Position numbers and translations under genes: made by a program. 5,050 nt of DNA from Dermatophilaceae bacterium (GTDB taxonomy: Bacteria; Actinomycetota; Actinomycetes; Actinomycetales; Dermatophilaceae), in the NCBI GenBank assembly GCA_013361975.1, contig JABFXB010000039.1:1-5050 (forward strand), read 5' to 3'. The notes below the pieces were generated by a model that saw only the letters and a list, made by a program, of their open reading frames with translations, was not told where the DNA came from and searched no databases. This document shows positions 1 to 4,798 of this stretch, piece after piece. The first letter of the stretch is position 1. The number at the start of each line of letters is the position of its first letter.

Positions 1-437
1 ACCGGCCCATGGGGTAGATCATCCAGAACGAAACGCCCGTTCGCATCGGAAATCGCCGTTCGACTGCCTTCGTTCGTGACGGCCTCGACCTGGGCGCCGG
101 GAGTCGTCACCCAGCCGTCGACGCGGACCCGGTCGCCGCCCGCGTAGGTGTCGAGGGTCTCGGACGGGCTCGCCGTCACCATGAGGCTCACGGAGGCCGC
201 CGTGAACGTGACCGACTCGGTCGGCGTCGGCTCGACCTGCGCCTCGACCCCGCGCGTGGTCAGCAGCGCCGAGTCCATCAGCTCGGCGACCTCGGCGTGC
301 AGGGCGTGCACGGTGATCGCGAACTTGACCCGTTCCGCGAGGTCGCTCGGCACGGGGTCGGCGTGGGCGTACAGGTCGTGCACGTGGCCCAGGTTGGTGA
401 GGTCGCGGGCATCGATGGCGTCAGTGTGAGAAGTCAT
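1..437 (-). CDS. Unnamed actinobacterial protein with carboxypeptidase-regulatory-like domain, 3' end outside window
   Basis: The ATG at 437-435 opens a frame that stays open to the left edge (145 whole codons seen, stop outside). It starts one base after the sigma-factor stop (TGA-C-ATG), so it is probably translated by coupling; upstream there is only a weak purine stretch (GGATGGG, 9 bases away). Residues 1-60 look helical and acidic (DPVPSDLAERVKFAITVHAL, then HAEVAELM). Residues about 70-95 resemble beta strands (VTFTAASVSLMVT). Residues 104-145 (VRVDGWVTTPGAQVEAVT, then SDANGRFVLDDLPHGP) look like a carboxypeptidase-regulatory-like/CNA-B type beta sandwich. From memory, this architecture is a recurring but uncharacterised actinobacterial family found beside ECF-type sigma factors. 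There is no signal peptide or membrane segment in the visible part, so a cytosolic location is likely. Codons for residues 122-143 are unusually A/T-ending compared with the rest. The function is unknown; a role as sigma-factor partner or adaptor is inference. Confidence 0.82.
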   Translation of the reverse strand, partial: MTSHTDAIDARDLTNLGHVHDLYAHADPVPSDLAERVKFAITVHALHAEVAELMDSALLTTRGVEAQVEPTPTESVTFTAASVSLMVTASPSETLDTYAGGDRVRVDGWVTTPGAQVEAVTNEGSRTAISDANGRFVLDDLPHGP

Positions 438-438
438 G

Positions 439-1020
439 TCAGACCGCCCATCCGGGGTCGGAGCCGAGGGTCGTCCTCAGCTTCTGGAGGCAACGGCCGC
501 GGGTCGGGCCGATGCTGCCGACGGGCATCCCGAGCGACTCCGCGATGGCGGCGTAGTCAGGACGGTCGGCGAACGCGATGACCCGGATCAGCTCCTGGCA
601 CCGCGGGGTGAGGGTCGAGATGTGCTTCCAGAGCACGCGCTGGCGCTCGGTGAGGATCGTCTGCGCCTCGGGGCCGAGCTGCTGGGCCGGGGCCTCCGGC
701 ACCTCCTCGACGCCGAGCTCGCGGCGCGAGCCGCGGGCGAGCCGCCACACCTCGCGCTTGACGACGACGACGAGCCAGCCGAGCACCGCGGCCGGCTCGT
801 GGATCGACTCCGCGCGGTCGACGAGCTGCAGGAACGCGGTCTGGACGGCGTCCTCGCACGTCGCCGGCGCACCGCCCTGCGAGCGTGCGGCGTTCCACAG
901 CACGGGCGTCACGAGGTCGACGAGCTCGGAGAGGCGCTCGCGCTCCCCGGCGAGGTAGGCGGCGAACGCCTTGCCCGCGAGGGTCCCGAGGCCGTCGGGA
1001 GCAGTGGGGGTCGGGGTCAT
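439..1020 (-). CDS. RNA polymerase sigma factor, sigma-70 family, ECF-like
   Basis: This is a 193-residue protein. Residues about 24-96 look like sigma region 2, including the EDAVQTAFLQLVDRA helix (56-70) and the GWLVVVVKREVWRLAR helix (81-96). Residues about 120-186 are region 4, with TLTPRCQELIRVIAF and a helix-turn-helix DYAAIAESLGMPVGSIGPTRGRCLQKL that would bind the -35 element. Region 3 and N-terminal region 1 are missing, as in ECF and ECF-like factors, and the length is typical. The ATG at 1020-1018 was chosen because it overlaps the protease stop (ATGA) and has GGAAGGG 7 bases upstream. The frame stays open to 1170, but that extension is Arg/Pro/His-rich shadow sequence inside the protease gene. 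The gene lies between the protease and the regulatory-domain protein in one probable operon. No membrane anti-sigma factor is visible, so control may come from the protease or the downstream partner (inference). Its promoter targets are unknown. Confidence 0.93.
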   Translation of the reverse strand: MTPTPTAPDGLGTLAGKAFAAYLAGERERLSELVDLVTPVLWNAARSQGGAPATCEDAVQTAFLQLVDRAESIHEPAAVLGWLVVVVKREVWRLARGSRRELGVEEVPEAPAQQLGPEAQTILTERQRVLWKHISTLTPRCQELIRVIAFADRPDYAAIAESLGMPVGSIGPTRGRCLQKLRTTLGSDPGWAV

Positions 1021-2588
1021 GACCGCGCCCTTCCGATGCAGGTGCGCAGGGCGCGGATGCCGCGGCGGCGCATGGCGGACGGTGAGACGTCGGTGAGGTG
1101 CCCCTCGTGGACGAGGGCTGTCGCGAGCTCGGCGGCGAAGACGGGCGTCGCGAACGAGGTGCCGCTCCACACGCCGAAGCCGCCGGTGTAGTCGTCGGGG
1201 TCGACGGTGCAGCGCACCGTGTCGCCGGAGCGCACCTCCGACGACGGTTGGCCCATCCCGTTGGTGAGCGGCAGGGTGCTGACGACCGAGACGCCCGCCC
1301 GCACCGCGCTCACGAGGGGCAGGTTGTTGGAGAAGAGCGCGACCGTCGAGCCGTCCGGGTTGCTCGCCCCGACGCTCGCCACCGGCGGCACGGCCTTCGC
1401 AGTGATGCGCTGCGGCACCTCCGCAGCGAGCGCCGCCGGCACGAACGGCGCGTCGGTGCCGTCGTTGCCGACACCGGCGACGACGAGGATGCCCCGCTCC
1501 GCGAACCGGTCGAGCAGGTCGGCCACCGGCCCGGACGTGTAGGTGCGGTCCTCGGCGTAGTAGCCCATCGAGAGGTTGAGCACGTCGACGACCTCGGAGT
1601 CGTCGTCGTGCTCCTGGCCGTGGACGTGCCGGTCGAGCAACGCCTGGAGGACGTCGAGCAGGTAGCTCTCGTCGACGACGCCGTCGTCACCCATGACCGG
1701 GATCGAGAGGATCGTCGCCTCGGGGCATCCCTGCCGGAGCAGACCGGCGATGAAGGTCGCGTGCCCCTGGAGCAGCCCGACCGGCTCGCTCGGGGCCGGC
1801 GCCGAGATCGGCGGGTCGACCGGCTTCTCGGTGAGGAGCGGGACGAGCTTGCCCTCCTTGAGCACGAGCCGCACCACACCGGAGTCGTCCTTGAACCACG
1901 GGTGCGGTGCGATGGGAGTGTCGGGCACGACGATGACGGGTGCGCGGTCGAGGGGCCGGGCACGCAACCGGGGGTCGGGCAGCGCCAGGGCGACCGGCAT
2001 ACGGCCGCCGCGACCCGGCACCGAGTACTCCTGCAGCACCGAGCCTCCGATGCCGCCCCAGTAGCCGCCGATCCCGCCCCAGTAGCCGCCGATGCCACCC
2101 CAGTAGCCGCCGATCCCGCCCCAGTAGCCCCCGATCCCGCCCCAGTAGCCGTCGGCGGGCCGCAGCACGTGCTCGAGGCTGAGGTTCTCGGCGATCGCCG
2201 GGTGGCGCTCACGCAACCGCTGCAGCACGGTCCACGCGTCGATCGGGTCGATCGGCGAGCGGGTCGGGCGGAGCGTGATGCTCGTCCCCCACGACGGCTG
2301 GTCGATGTCGCGCGGGCCGCCGTCCTGCCGGGGCGTCACCTCGTAGTCGAGCTCGAGCTCGGCGAGCGCGTCGCGCAGGTCGCCGAGGCTGCGCGGCCGG
2401 CCCTCCTGGTCGTTCAGCAGCAGCCGGTCCGAGAGGTACAGCGCCGGGAGCGGCGGCTGTCCGTCGGTCAGGCGCAGCGCCGTGGCCGGGTCGAGGGCGC
2501 GGACCGGTGGCCGTTCGGGTCGGCGCCGGCCGCCCGTCCCACTCGCGTCGTTCGCGCCCTGCGGCGCGTCGGGACCCGACTCTGACAT
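1017..2588 (-). CDS. Cytosolic subtilisin-like (S8) serine protease with heptad repeat
   Basis: This is a 523-residue protein of the subtilase family. The catalytic residues can be placed as Asp223 (VIVVPDTPIAP), His276 (GHATFIAGLL) and Ser478 (WSGTSFATP), with oxyanion Asn375 (AGVGNDG); the fold also shows VLNLSMG (337-342). The Asp motif is unusual because Pro replaces the Gly of the common DTG. There is no signal peptide, transmembrane segment or recognisable I9 inhibitor prodomain, so the enzyme probably stays in the cytosol. Residues 1-30 are polar and disordered. Residues about 45-145 form an uncharacterised N-terminal region (ALYLSDRLLL, then DAWTVLQRLRERHP and LSLEHVL). Five YWGGIGG heptads (148-182) join it to the catalytic half. 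The start at 2588 is set by GGAGG 7 bases upstream. The 3' end overlaps the sigma gene by 4 bases. A likely role is regulated proteolysis linked to the sigma factor; the substrate is unknown and this link is inference. The family call is firm. Confidence 0.95.
   Translation of the reverse strand: MSESGPDAPQGANDASGTGGRRRPERPPVRALDPATALRLTDGQPPLPALYLSDRLLLNDQEGRPRSLGDLRDALAELELDYEVTPRQDGGPRDIDQPSWGTSITLRPTRSPIDPIDAWTVLQRLRERHPAIAENLSLEHVLRPADGYWGGIGGYWGGIGGYWGGIGGYWGGIGGYWGGIGGSVLQEYSVPGRGGRMPVALALPDPRLRARPLDRAPVIVVPDTPIAPHPWFKDDSGVVRLVLKEGKLVPLLTEKPVDPPISAPAPSEPVGLLQGHATFIAGLLRQGCPEATILSIPVMGDDGVVDESYLLDVLQALLDRHVHGQEHDDDSEVVDVLNLSMGYYAEDRTYTSGPVADLLDRFAERGILVVAGVGNDGTDAPFVPAALAAEVPQRITAKAVPPVASVGASNPDGSTVALFSNNLPLVSAVRAGVSVVSTLPLTNGMGQPSSEVRSGDTVRCTVDPDDYTGGFGVWSGTSFATPVFAAELATALVHEGHLTDVSPSAMRRRGIRALRTCIGRARS
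1028..1034 (-). promoter_or_regulatory. Ribosome binding site of the sigma-factor gene
   Basis: GGAAGGG lies inside the protease's last codons, 7 bases before the ATG at 1020. It supports that ATG over longer in-frame starts. Together with the ATGA overlap it suggests the sigma factor can be translated both by coupling and by direct initiation. Confidence 0.65.
2043..2147 (-). repeat. Five tandem 21-bp units encoding YWGGIGG
   Basis: Five head-to-tail 21-base units are in frame with the protease and encode residues 148-182. Copies 2 and 4 are identical. The other differences (GGC/GGG/GGT/GGA at glycine codons) are all synonymous, so all five heptads are identical in protein. The Gly-rich, aromatic, uncharged tract lies between the N-terminal region and the catalytic domain. 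It could be a flexible linker, a self-association segment or a repeated recognition site; the sequence alone does not decide. Confidence 0.98.
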
Positions 2589-2595
2589 CGACTGA

Positions 2596-2600
2596 CCTCC
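2596..2600 (-). promoter_or_regulatory. Ribosome binding site of the protease gene
   Basis: A perfect GGAGG core sits 7 bases before the ATG at 2588. It is the strongest Shine-Dalgarno in the window and fixes the protease start. Confidence 0.85.
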
Positions 2601-2642
2601 TGAGGGACGGATGGGGCGACGGTGCTGAAAAGACCCTTACAC

Positions 2643-2664
2643 CCGAGTGAGTGCGCGTACTCGG
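2643..2664. promoter_or_regulatory. Inverted repeat CCGAGT-N10-ACTCGG, possible operator
   Basis: Perfect 6-base arms (2643-2648 and 2659-2664) have centres 16 bases apart, about 1.5 helical turns. The site is 55-76 bases upstream of the protease ATG, where its promoter would be expected. A dimeric repressor site, or overlap with promoter elements, is inference. Six-base arms can occur by chance in GC-rich DNA. Confidence 0.35.
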
Positions 2665-2667
2665 ATT

Positions 2668-2714
2668 CCTGATACATCGGCCCGAGAAATTTGTCCGCGT
2701 CAGGACGTATCAGG
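2668..2714. promoter_or_regulatory. Long inverted repeat CCTGATAC...GTATCAGG, possible operator
   Basis: Perfect 8-base arms (2668-2675 and 2707-2714) extend to 11 bases with one mismatch (2668-2678 against 2704-2714). The arms are AT-richer than the flanking DNA, so they are not explained by GC bias. Their starts are 39 bases apart, close to four helical turns, which would suit two copies of one binding site on the same face of the helix. The position upstream of the protease operon suggests a regulator site. The regulator is unknown. Confidence 0.5.
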
Positions 2715-2748
2715 GCGGCAACCAGCGCCTCTTGCTGACGGGGGTTTT

Positions 2749-2799
2749 GGTCACCGGGCCGGTTCAGGGCGCTGCGGAGGGGCAGCGGGCTCGGTGACC
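2749..2799. other. Stem-loop 1 of three, with nested hairpin
   Basis: GGTCACCGGGCC (2749-2760) pairs with GGCTCGGTGACC (2788-2799) over 12 positions, with one G-T pair. Inside it, CGCTGC (2770-2775) pairs with GCAGCG (2782-2787) around a 6-base GGAGGG loop and would stack directly on the outer stem's 3' arm. No T-run follows on either strand, so it is not a classical intrinsic terminator. Its function is unknown. Confidence 0.5.
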
Positions 2800-2809
2800 T
2801 CCAGCAGGG

Positions 2810-2841
2810 CTGTCGGGACCACCAGGGGGCGGTCCCGACAG
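2810..2841. other. Stem-loop 2 of three, perfect 11-bp stem
   Basis: CTGTCGGGACC (2810-2820) is perfectly complementary to GGTCCCGACAG (2831-2841) with a 10-base loop. This is the strongest hairpin in the window. It has no T-tract and lies between divergent promoters, where no annotated transcript needs a terminator. It could be part of a 5' leader or small RNA, a large operator, or a terminator of an unannotated transcript. Confidence 0.6.
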
Positions 2842-2843
2842 GC

Positions 2844-2872
2844 GGGCGCCGGGCCTGGCAGCACCGGCGCCC
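2844..2872. other. Stem-loop 3 of three, perfect 9-bp stem
   Basis: GGGCGCCGG (2844-2852) pairs perfectly with CCGGCGCCC (2864-2872) around an 11-base loop, only 2 bases from stem-loop 2. The arms are pure G/C, so chance is likelier here than for the other two. The tandem arrangement is what makes it notable. Confidence 0.45.
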
Positions 2873-2962
2873 CCTCCCTGCCCATCGCGTGAGCGACGCC
2901 CATCAGGTATGCCGTCGCCGCGCGTCGCGCTCGCGCGCCCGGTCGGGCGGGCGCATACTCGT

Positions 2963-2979
2963 CGGACGTGCGCGGACGT
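2963..2979. repeat. Direct repeat CGGACGT, 10-bp period
   Basis: CGGACGT occurs at 2963-2969 and 2973-2979, one helical turn apart, 32-48 bases before the lipoprotein ATG and just after the weak CATACT hexamer. It could bind an activator or repressor, or be chance in GC-rich DNA. Confidence 0.25.
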
Positions 2980-2999
2980 CGGGGCCGCGCCGTGAGCTC

Positions 3000-3006
3000 A
3001 GGGGAG
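3000..3006 (+). promoter_or_regulatory. Ribosome binding site of the lipoprotein gene
   Basis: AGGGGAG ends 4 bases before the ATG at 3011; counting from the AGGGG core the gap is 6. The spacing fits 3011 better than the ATGs at 3020 or 3044, but 3020 (13 bases) is not excluded. Confidence 0.6.
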
Positions 3007-3010
3007 TCGG

Positions 3011-3802
3011 ATGTTCGGCATGACCATCGGTGCGCCAGGCGGCATGCCGCGACGCGTCACCATCTCGCTGGCGGTCGCCGCCACGCTCGGCCTGGGGCTG
3101 TCGGCCTGCAGCACCGCCGGGCCCACCACTCCCCCGGCTGCCGGGTCGTCGGCGTCGGAGACAGCGACGACCCCGGCCACGACCGGCACCCCGGCCCCGG
3201 GCGCCACCGAGCGGCTGCCGACGGTCACGGCCGACCCGCTCACCCCGACGACACCCAGCCCGACCGCGACGACGACCAAGGCCACCCCGACGGCGACCGC
3301 GACGGCCACCGACCCGGCCACCGACCCGGGCACCGCGGCGGGCGCGTGCGAGCGGACGCAGCCGGCATACCCGGTCGTCGCACCCGGCTCGAAGGGCCCG
3401 GCCGTGAGCGCGCTGCAGTGCTTCCTCAACGACGCCGACTTCGGCCCGGTCGCGGTCGACGGGGTCTACGGCGCGCAGACGCGCGAGGCGATGCGCCGCG
3501 TCGAGGCGACGTTCGAGGGGCCGGCGCCCAAGCCCGGCCGCGTCGACGCCGGCGTGTGGGTGCTCATCATCTCCCGCTCGATGGGCAACGAGACCCTGAA
3601 GCAGGGGTCGAAGGGTCCCGACGTCGAGACGCTGCAGCGTGCCCTGCGGGCCGCGGGCGGCAAGCTCACCGTCGACGGCACCTTCGGGGCCGAGACGAAG
3701 AAGGTCGTCGAGCGCTTCCAGGACGCGAACCGCATCGGCGAGGACGGCGTCGTCGGCGAGGAGACCCTCTTCCTGCTCAAGAGCGGCGCGACGATCGGCT
3801 GA
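3011..3802 (+). CDS. Secreted lipoprotein with two peptidoglycan-binding repeats
   Basis: This is a 263-residue protein. Residues 1-33 form a lipoprotein signal: MPRR as the charged region, a hydrophobic stretch VTISLAVAATLGLGL, and lipobox LSAC with Cys33 as the predicted lipidation site, anchoring the protein to the outer face of the membrane. Residues 34-112 are a Thr/Pro/Ala-rich linker that would span part of the cell wall; a 12-base tandem duplication (3306-3317, 3318-3329) lies within it. Two PG_binding_1-type repeats follow. Repeat 1 is about 126-170 (GSKGPAVSALQCFLN, then VDGVYGAQTREAMRRVEATF) and is somewhat degenerate. Repeat 2 is 199-257 (GSKGPDVETLQRALR, then VDGTFGAETKKVVERFQ) and is canonical. 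Cys113 and Cys137 could form a disulfide. No hydrolase or transpeptidase domain is present, so it is probably a cell-wall anchor, sensor or targeting subunit rather than an enzyme. It is transcribed away from the protease operon and no functional link to it is evident. Confidence 0.93.
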   Translation: MFGMTIGAPGGMPRRVTISLAVAATLGLGLSACSTAGPTTPPAAGSSASETATTPATTGTPAPGATERLPTVTADPLTPTTPSPTATTTKATPTATATATDPATDPGTAAGACERTQPAYPVVAPGSKGPAVSALQCFLNDADFGPVAVDGVYGAQTREAMRRVEATFEGPAPKPGRVDAGVWVLIISRSMGNETLKQGSKGPDVETLQRALRAAGGKLTVDGTFGAETKKVVERFQDANRIGEDGVVGEETLFLLKSGATIG

Positions 3803-3804
3803 CG

Positions 3805-3837
3805 CCCGACGGCGCGGGCCGCGTACGAGCCGTCGGG
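3805..3837. terminator. Candidate bidirectional terminator between convergent genes
   Basis: CCCGACGGC (3805-3813) pairs perfectly with GCCGTCGGG (3829-3837), with a 15-base GC-rich loop. It begins 3 bases after the lipoprotein stop and ends 13 bases before the pheA stop, so it could serve both converging transcripts. There is no T-tract, which is common for actinobacterial hairpins; efficiency cannot be judged from sequence. Confidence 0.55.
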
Positions 3838-3850
3838 GTGCCGGAGCCGG

Positions 3851-4798
3851 TCAGGCGCGCAGGTCGTCGAGCCAGGACTGCGCGCGGCTGAAGTCCTCGT
3901 CGGAGGTGCCCGGGCGTGCATCGGGCCGACCGCCGTCGGCGCGCGGGTAGGAGCCGAGGAAGCGCACCTCGGCGCACACCCGGCGCAGCCCCATCAGCGT
4001 CTCGCCGACCCGGGCGTCGAGCACGTGACCCTCGAAGTCGATGGAGAAGCAGTACGAGCCCATCGCCTCGCCGGTGGGGCGTGACTCGAGGCGGGTCATG
4101 TTGACGCCGCGCACCGCGAACTGCTCGAGCAGCTCGAGCAGGCCGCCCGCGTGGTCGTCGCGCTGGAACAGCACGACGGTCGTCTTGTCGGCGCCCGACG
4201 GTTCGGGAAGGGTGCCGGGCCGGGCGACCAGCACGAAGCGGGTCACGGCGGCCGCGTTGTCGCCGATGTCCTCGGCGAGCACCTCGAGGCGCTCGTTGCG
4301 GGCCGCGACGGGGGCGCAGACGCCGGCGTCGAACATGACGTCGCCCGGCTGCCCCAGCGCGGCCGCGCTGGCGGCCGTCGACAGCGTCGGCACGTACTCG
4401 GCGTCGGGCAGGTGGGTCCCCATCCAGCCGCGCACCTGCGCCCACGCGTGCGTGTGGGTGCCGACGGTGCGCACCGAGTCGAGCGTCGTGCCGGGGCGGG
4501 CGCACAGCACGAAGGTGATCGGCACGAGCACCTCGCCGATGACGACGAGCGGCTCACCCGTCGCGAGGGCGTCGAGCGTCGCCGACACCCCGCCCTCGAC
4601 GGAGTTCTCGATCGGCACCATCGCCGCATCGATCTCACCGGCGCGCAGGGCGCTCAGCGCCGCGTCGACCGACCCGAAGGGCAGGTGCTCGCGGCCCTCG
4701 GCGGCGTCCCAGGCGTCGAGCGCCATCTGCGTGAACGTGCCACGCGGACCGAGGTAGCCGAAACGGTGGAGCTGGTCGGGGGTGCGGGGCGGGGTCAC
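3851..4798 (-). CDS. pheA: Prephenate dehydratase with ACT domain
   Basis: This 315-residue enzyme converts prephenate to phenylpyruvate, with loss of water and CO2, in the cytosolic phenylalanine pathway. Catalytic-domain motifs are in order: YLGPRGTFT (15-23), VPIENSVEGGV (61-71), the GTHTHAWAQ segment (113-121), which matches the usual SHPQ-type motif, and TRF (186-188), whose Thr is essential in the family. The C-terminal ACT domain (about 206-285) has HAGGLLELLEQFAVRGVNMTR and the ESRP motif (238-241), which binds phenylalanine for feedback inhibition. The length suits monofunctional actinobacterial enzymes and there is no chorismate mutase domain. The start is GTG (4798-4796), supported by GAAGGA 6 bases upstream and by a 4-base GTGA overlap with the preceding gene. 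A polar tail follows the ACT domain (286-315). All recognised key residues are intact, so a functional enzyme is expected. Confidence 0.97.
   Translation of the reverse strand: MTPPRTPDQLHRFGYLGPRGTFTQMALDAWDAAEGREHLPFGSVDAALSALRAGEIDAAMVPIENSVEGGVSATLDALATGEPLVVIGEVLVPITFVLCARPGTTLDSVRTVGTHTHAWAQVRGWMGTHLPDAEYVPTLSTAASAAALGQPGDVMFDAGVCAPVAARNERLEVLAEDIGDNAAAVTRFVLVARPGTLPEPSGADKTTVVLFQRDDHAGGLLELLEQFAVRGVNMTRLESRPTGEAMGSYCFSIDFEGHVLDARVGETLMGLRRVCAEVRFLGSYPRADGGRPDARPGTSDEDFSRAQSWLDDLRA

Larger units (their letters stand above)
2589..3010. other. Divergent intergenic region with regulatory and RNA-structure potential, no gene recognised
   Basis: These 422 bases separate the leftward protease operon from the rightward lipoprotein gene, so both promoters should lie here. 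The stretch 2621-2720 is noticeably less GC-rich than its surroundings and carries two inverted repeats. On the minus strand, GGAAT (2669-2665) resembles the -35 element of some ECF promoters, and GTAAGGGT (2640-2633) is a weak -10-like sequence; neither is convincing. Ahead of the lipoprotein gene, CATACT (2954-2959) is a weak -10-like hexamer without a clear -35. Three strong stem-loops occupy 2749-2872. A 7-base direct repeat GCCCATC lies at 2880-2886 and 2898-2904. Short frames in the gap (for example 2647-2892, plus strand) have random-looking composition and no ribosome binding site, and I do not call them genes. Confidence 0.7.

Noticed and set aside
1021..1170. Longer N-terminus for the sigma factor
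   Set aside because: The extra 50 residues are Arg/Pro/His-rich and lie over the protease catalytic-domain end. The ATG at 1020 has a ribosome binding site and the ATGA overlap.
436..1191. 251-codon plus-strand frame opposite the sigma factor
   Set aside because: Composition is Arg/Ala/Gly-rich and random-looking. The opposite strand encodes clear sigma regions 2 and 4.
2043..2147. Tandem units as a CRISPR array
   Set aside because: The units are contiguous, have no spacers, are 21 bases long and are in frame with a protein.
1098..2585. 495-codon plus-strand open frame opposite the protease gene
   Set aside because: It is a GC-rich antisense shadow: extreme Arg/Val/Asp/Gly composition, no recognised motif and no ribosome binding site, while the minus-strand frame has a complete subtilase catalytic set.
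2468..2677. 69-codon minus-strand frame starting upstream of the protease
   Set aside because: It overlaps the protease N-terminus out of frame, has no good ribosome binding site, and turns Arg-rich like other shadow frames.
2749..2872. Known riboswitch (for example the c-di-AMP type often found near cell-wall genes) or intrinsic terminator
   Set aside because: I could not find conserved core motifs of known riboswitches, and no T-run follows any of the stems on either strand. A covariance-model search would settle the first point.
2647..2892. 81-codon plus-strand frame in the intergenic region
   Set aside because: There is no ribosome binding site, the composition is random-looking, and it runs through the stem-loops.
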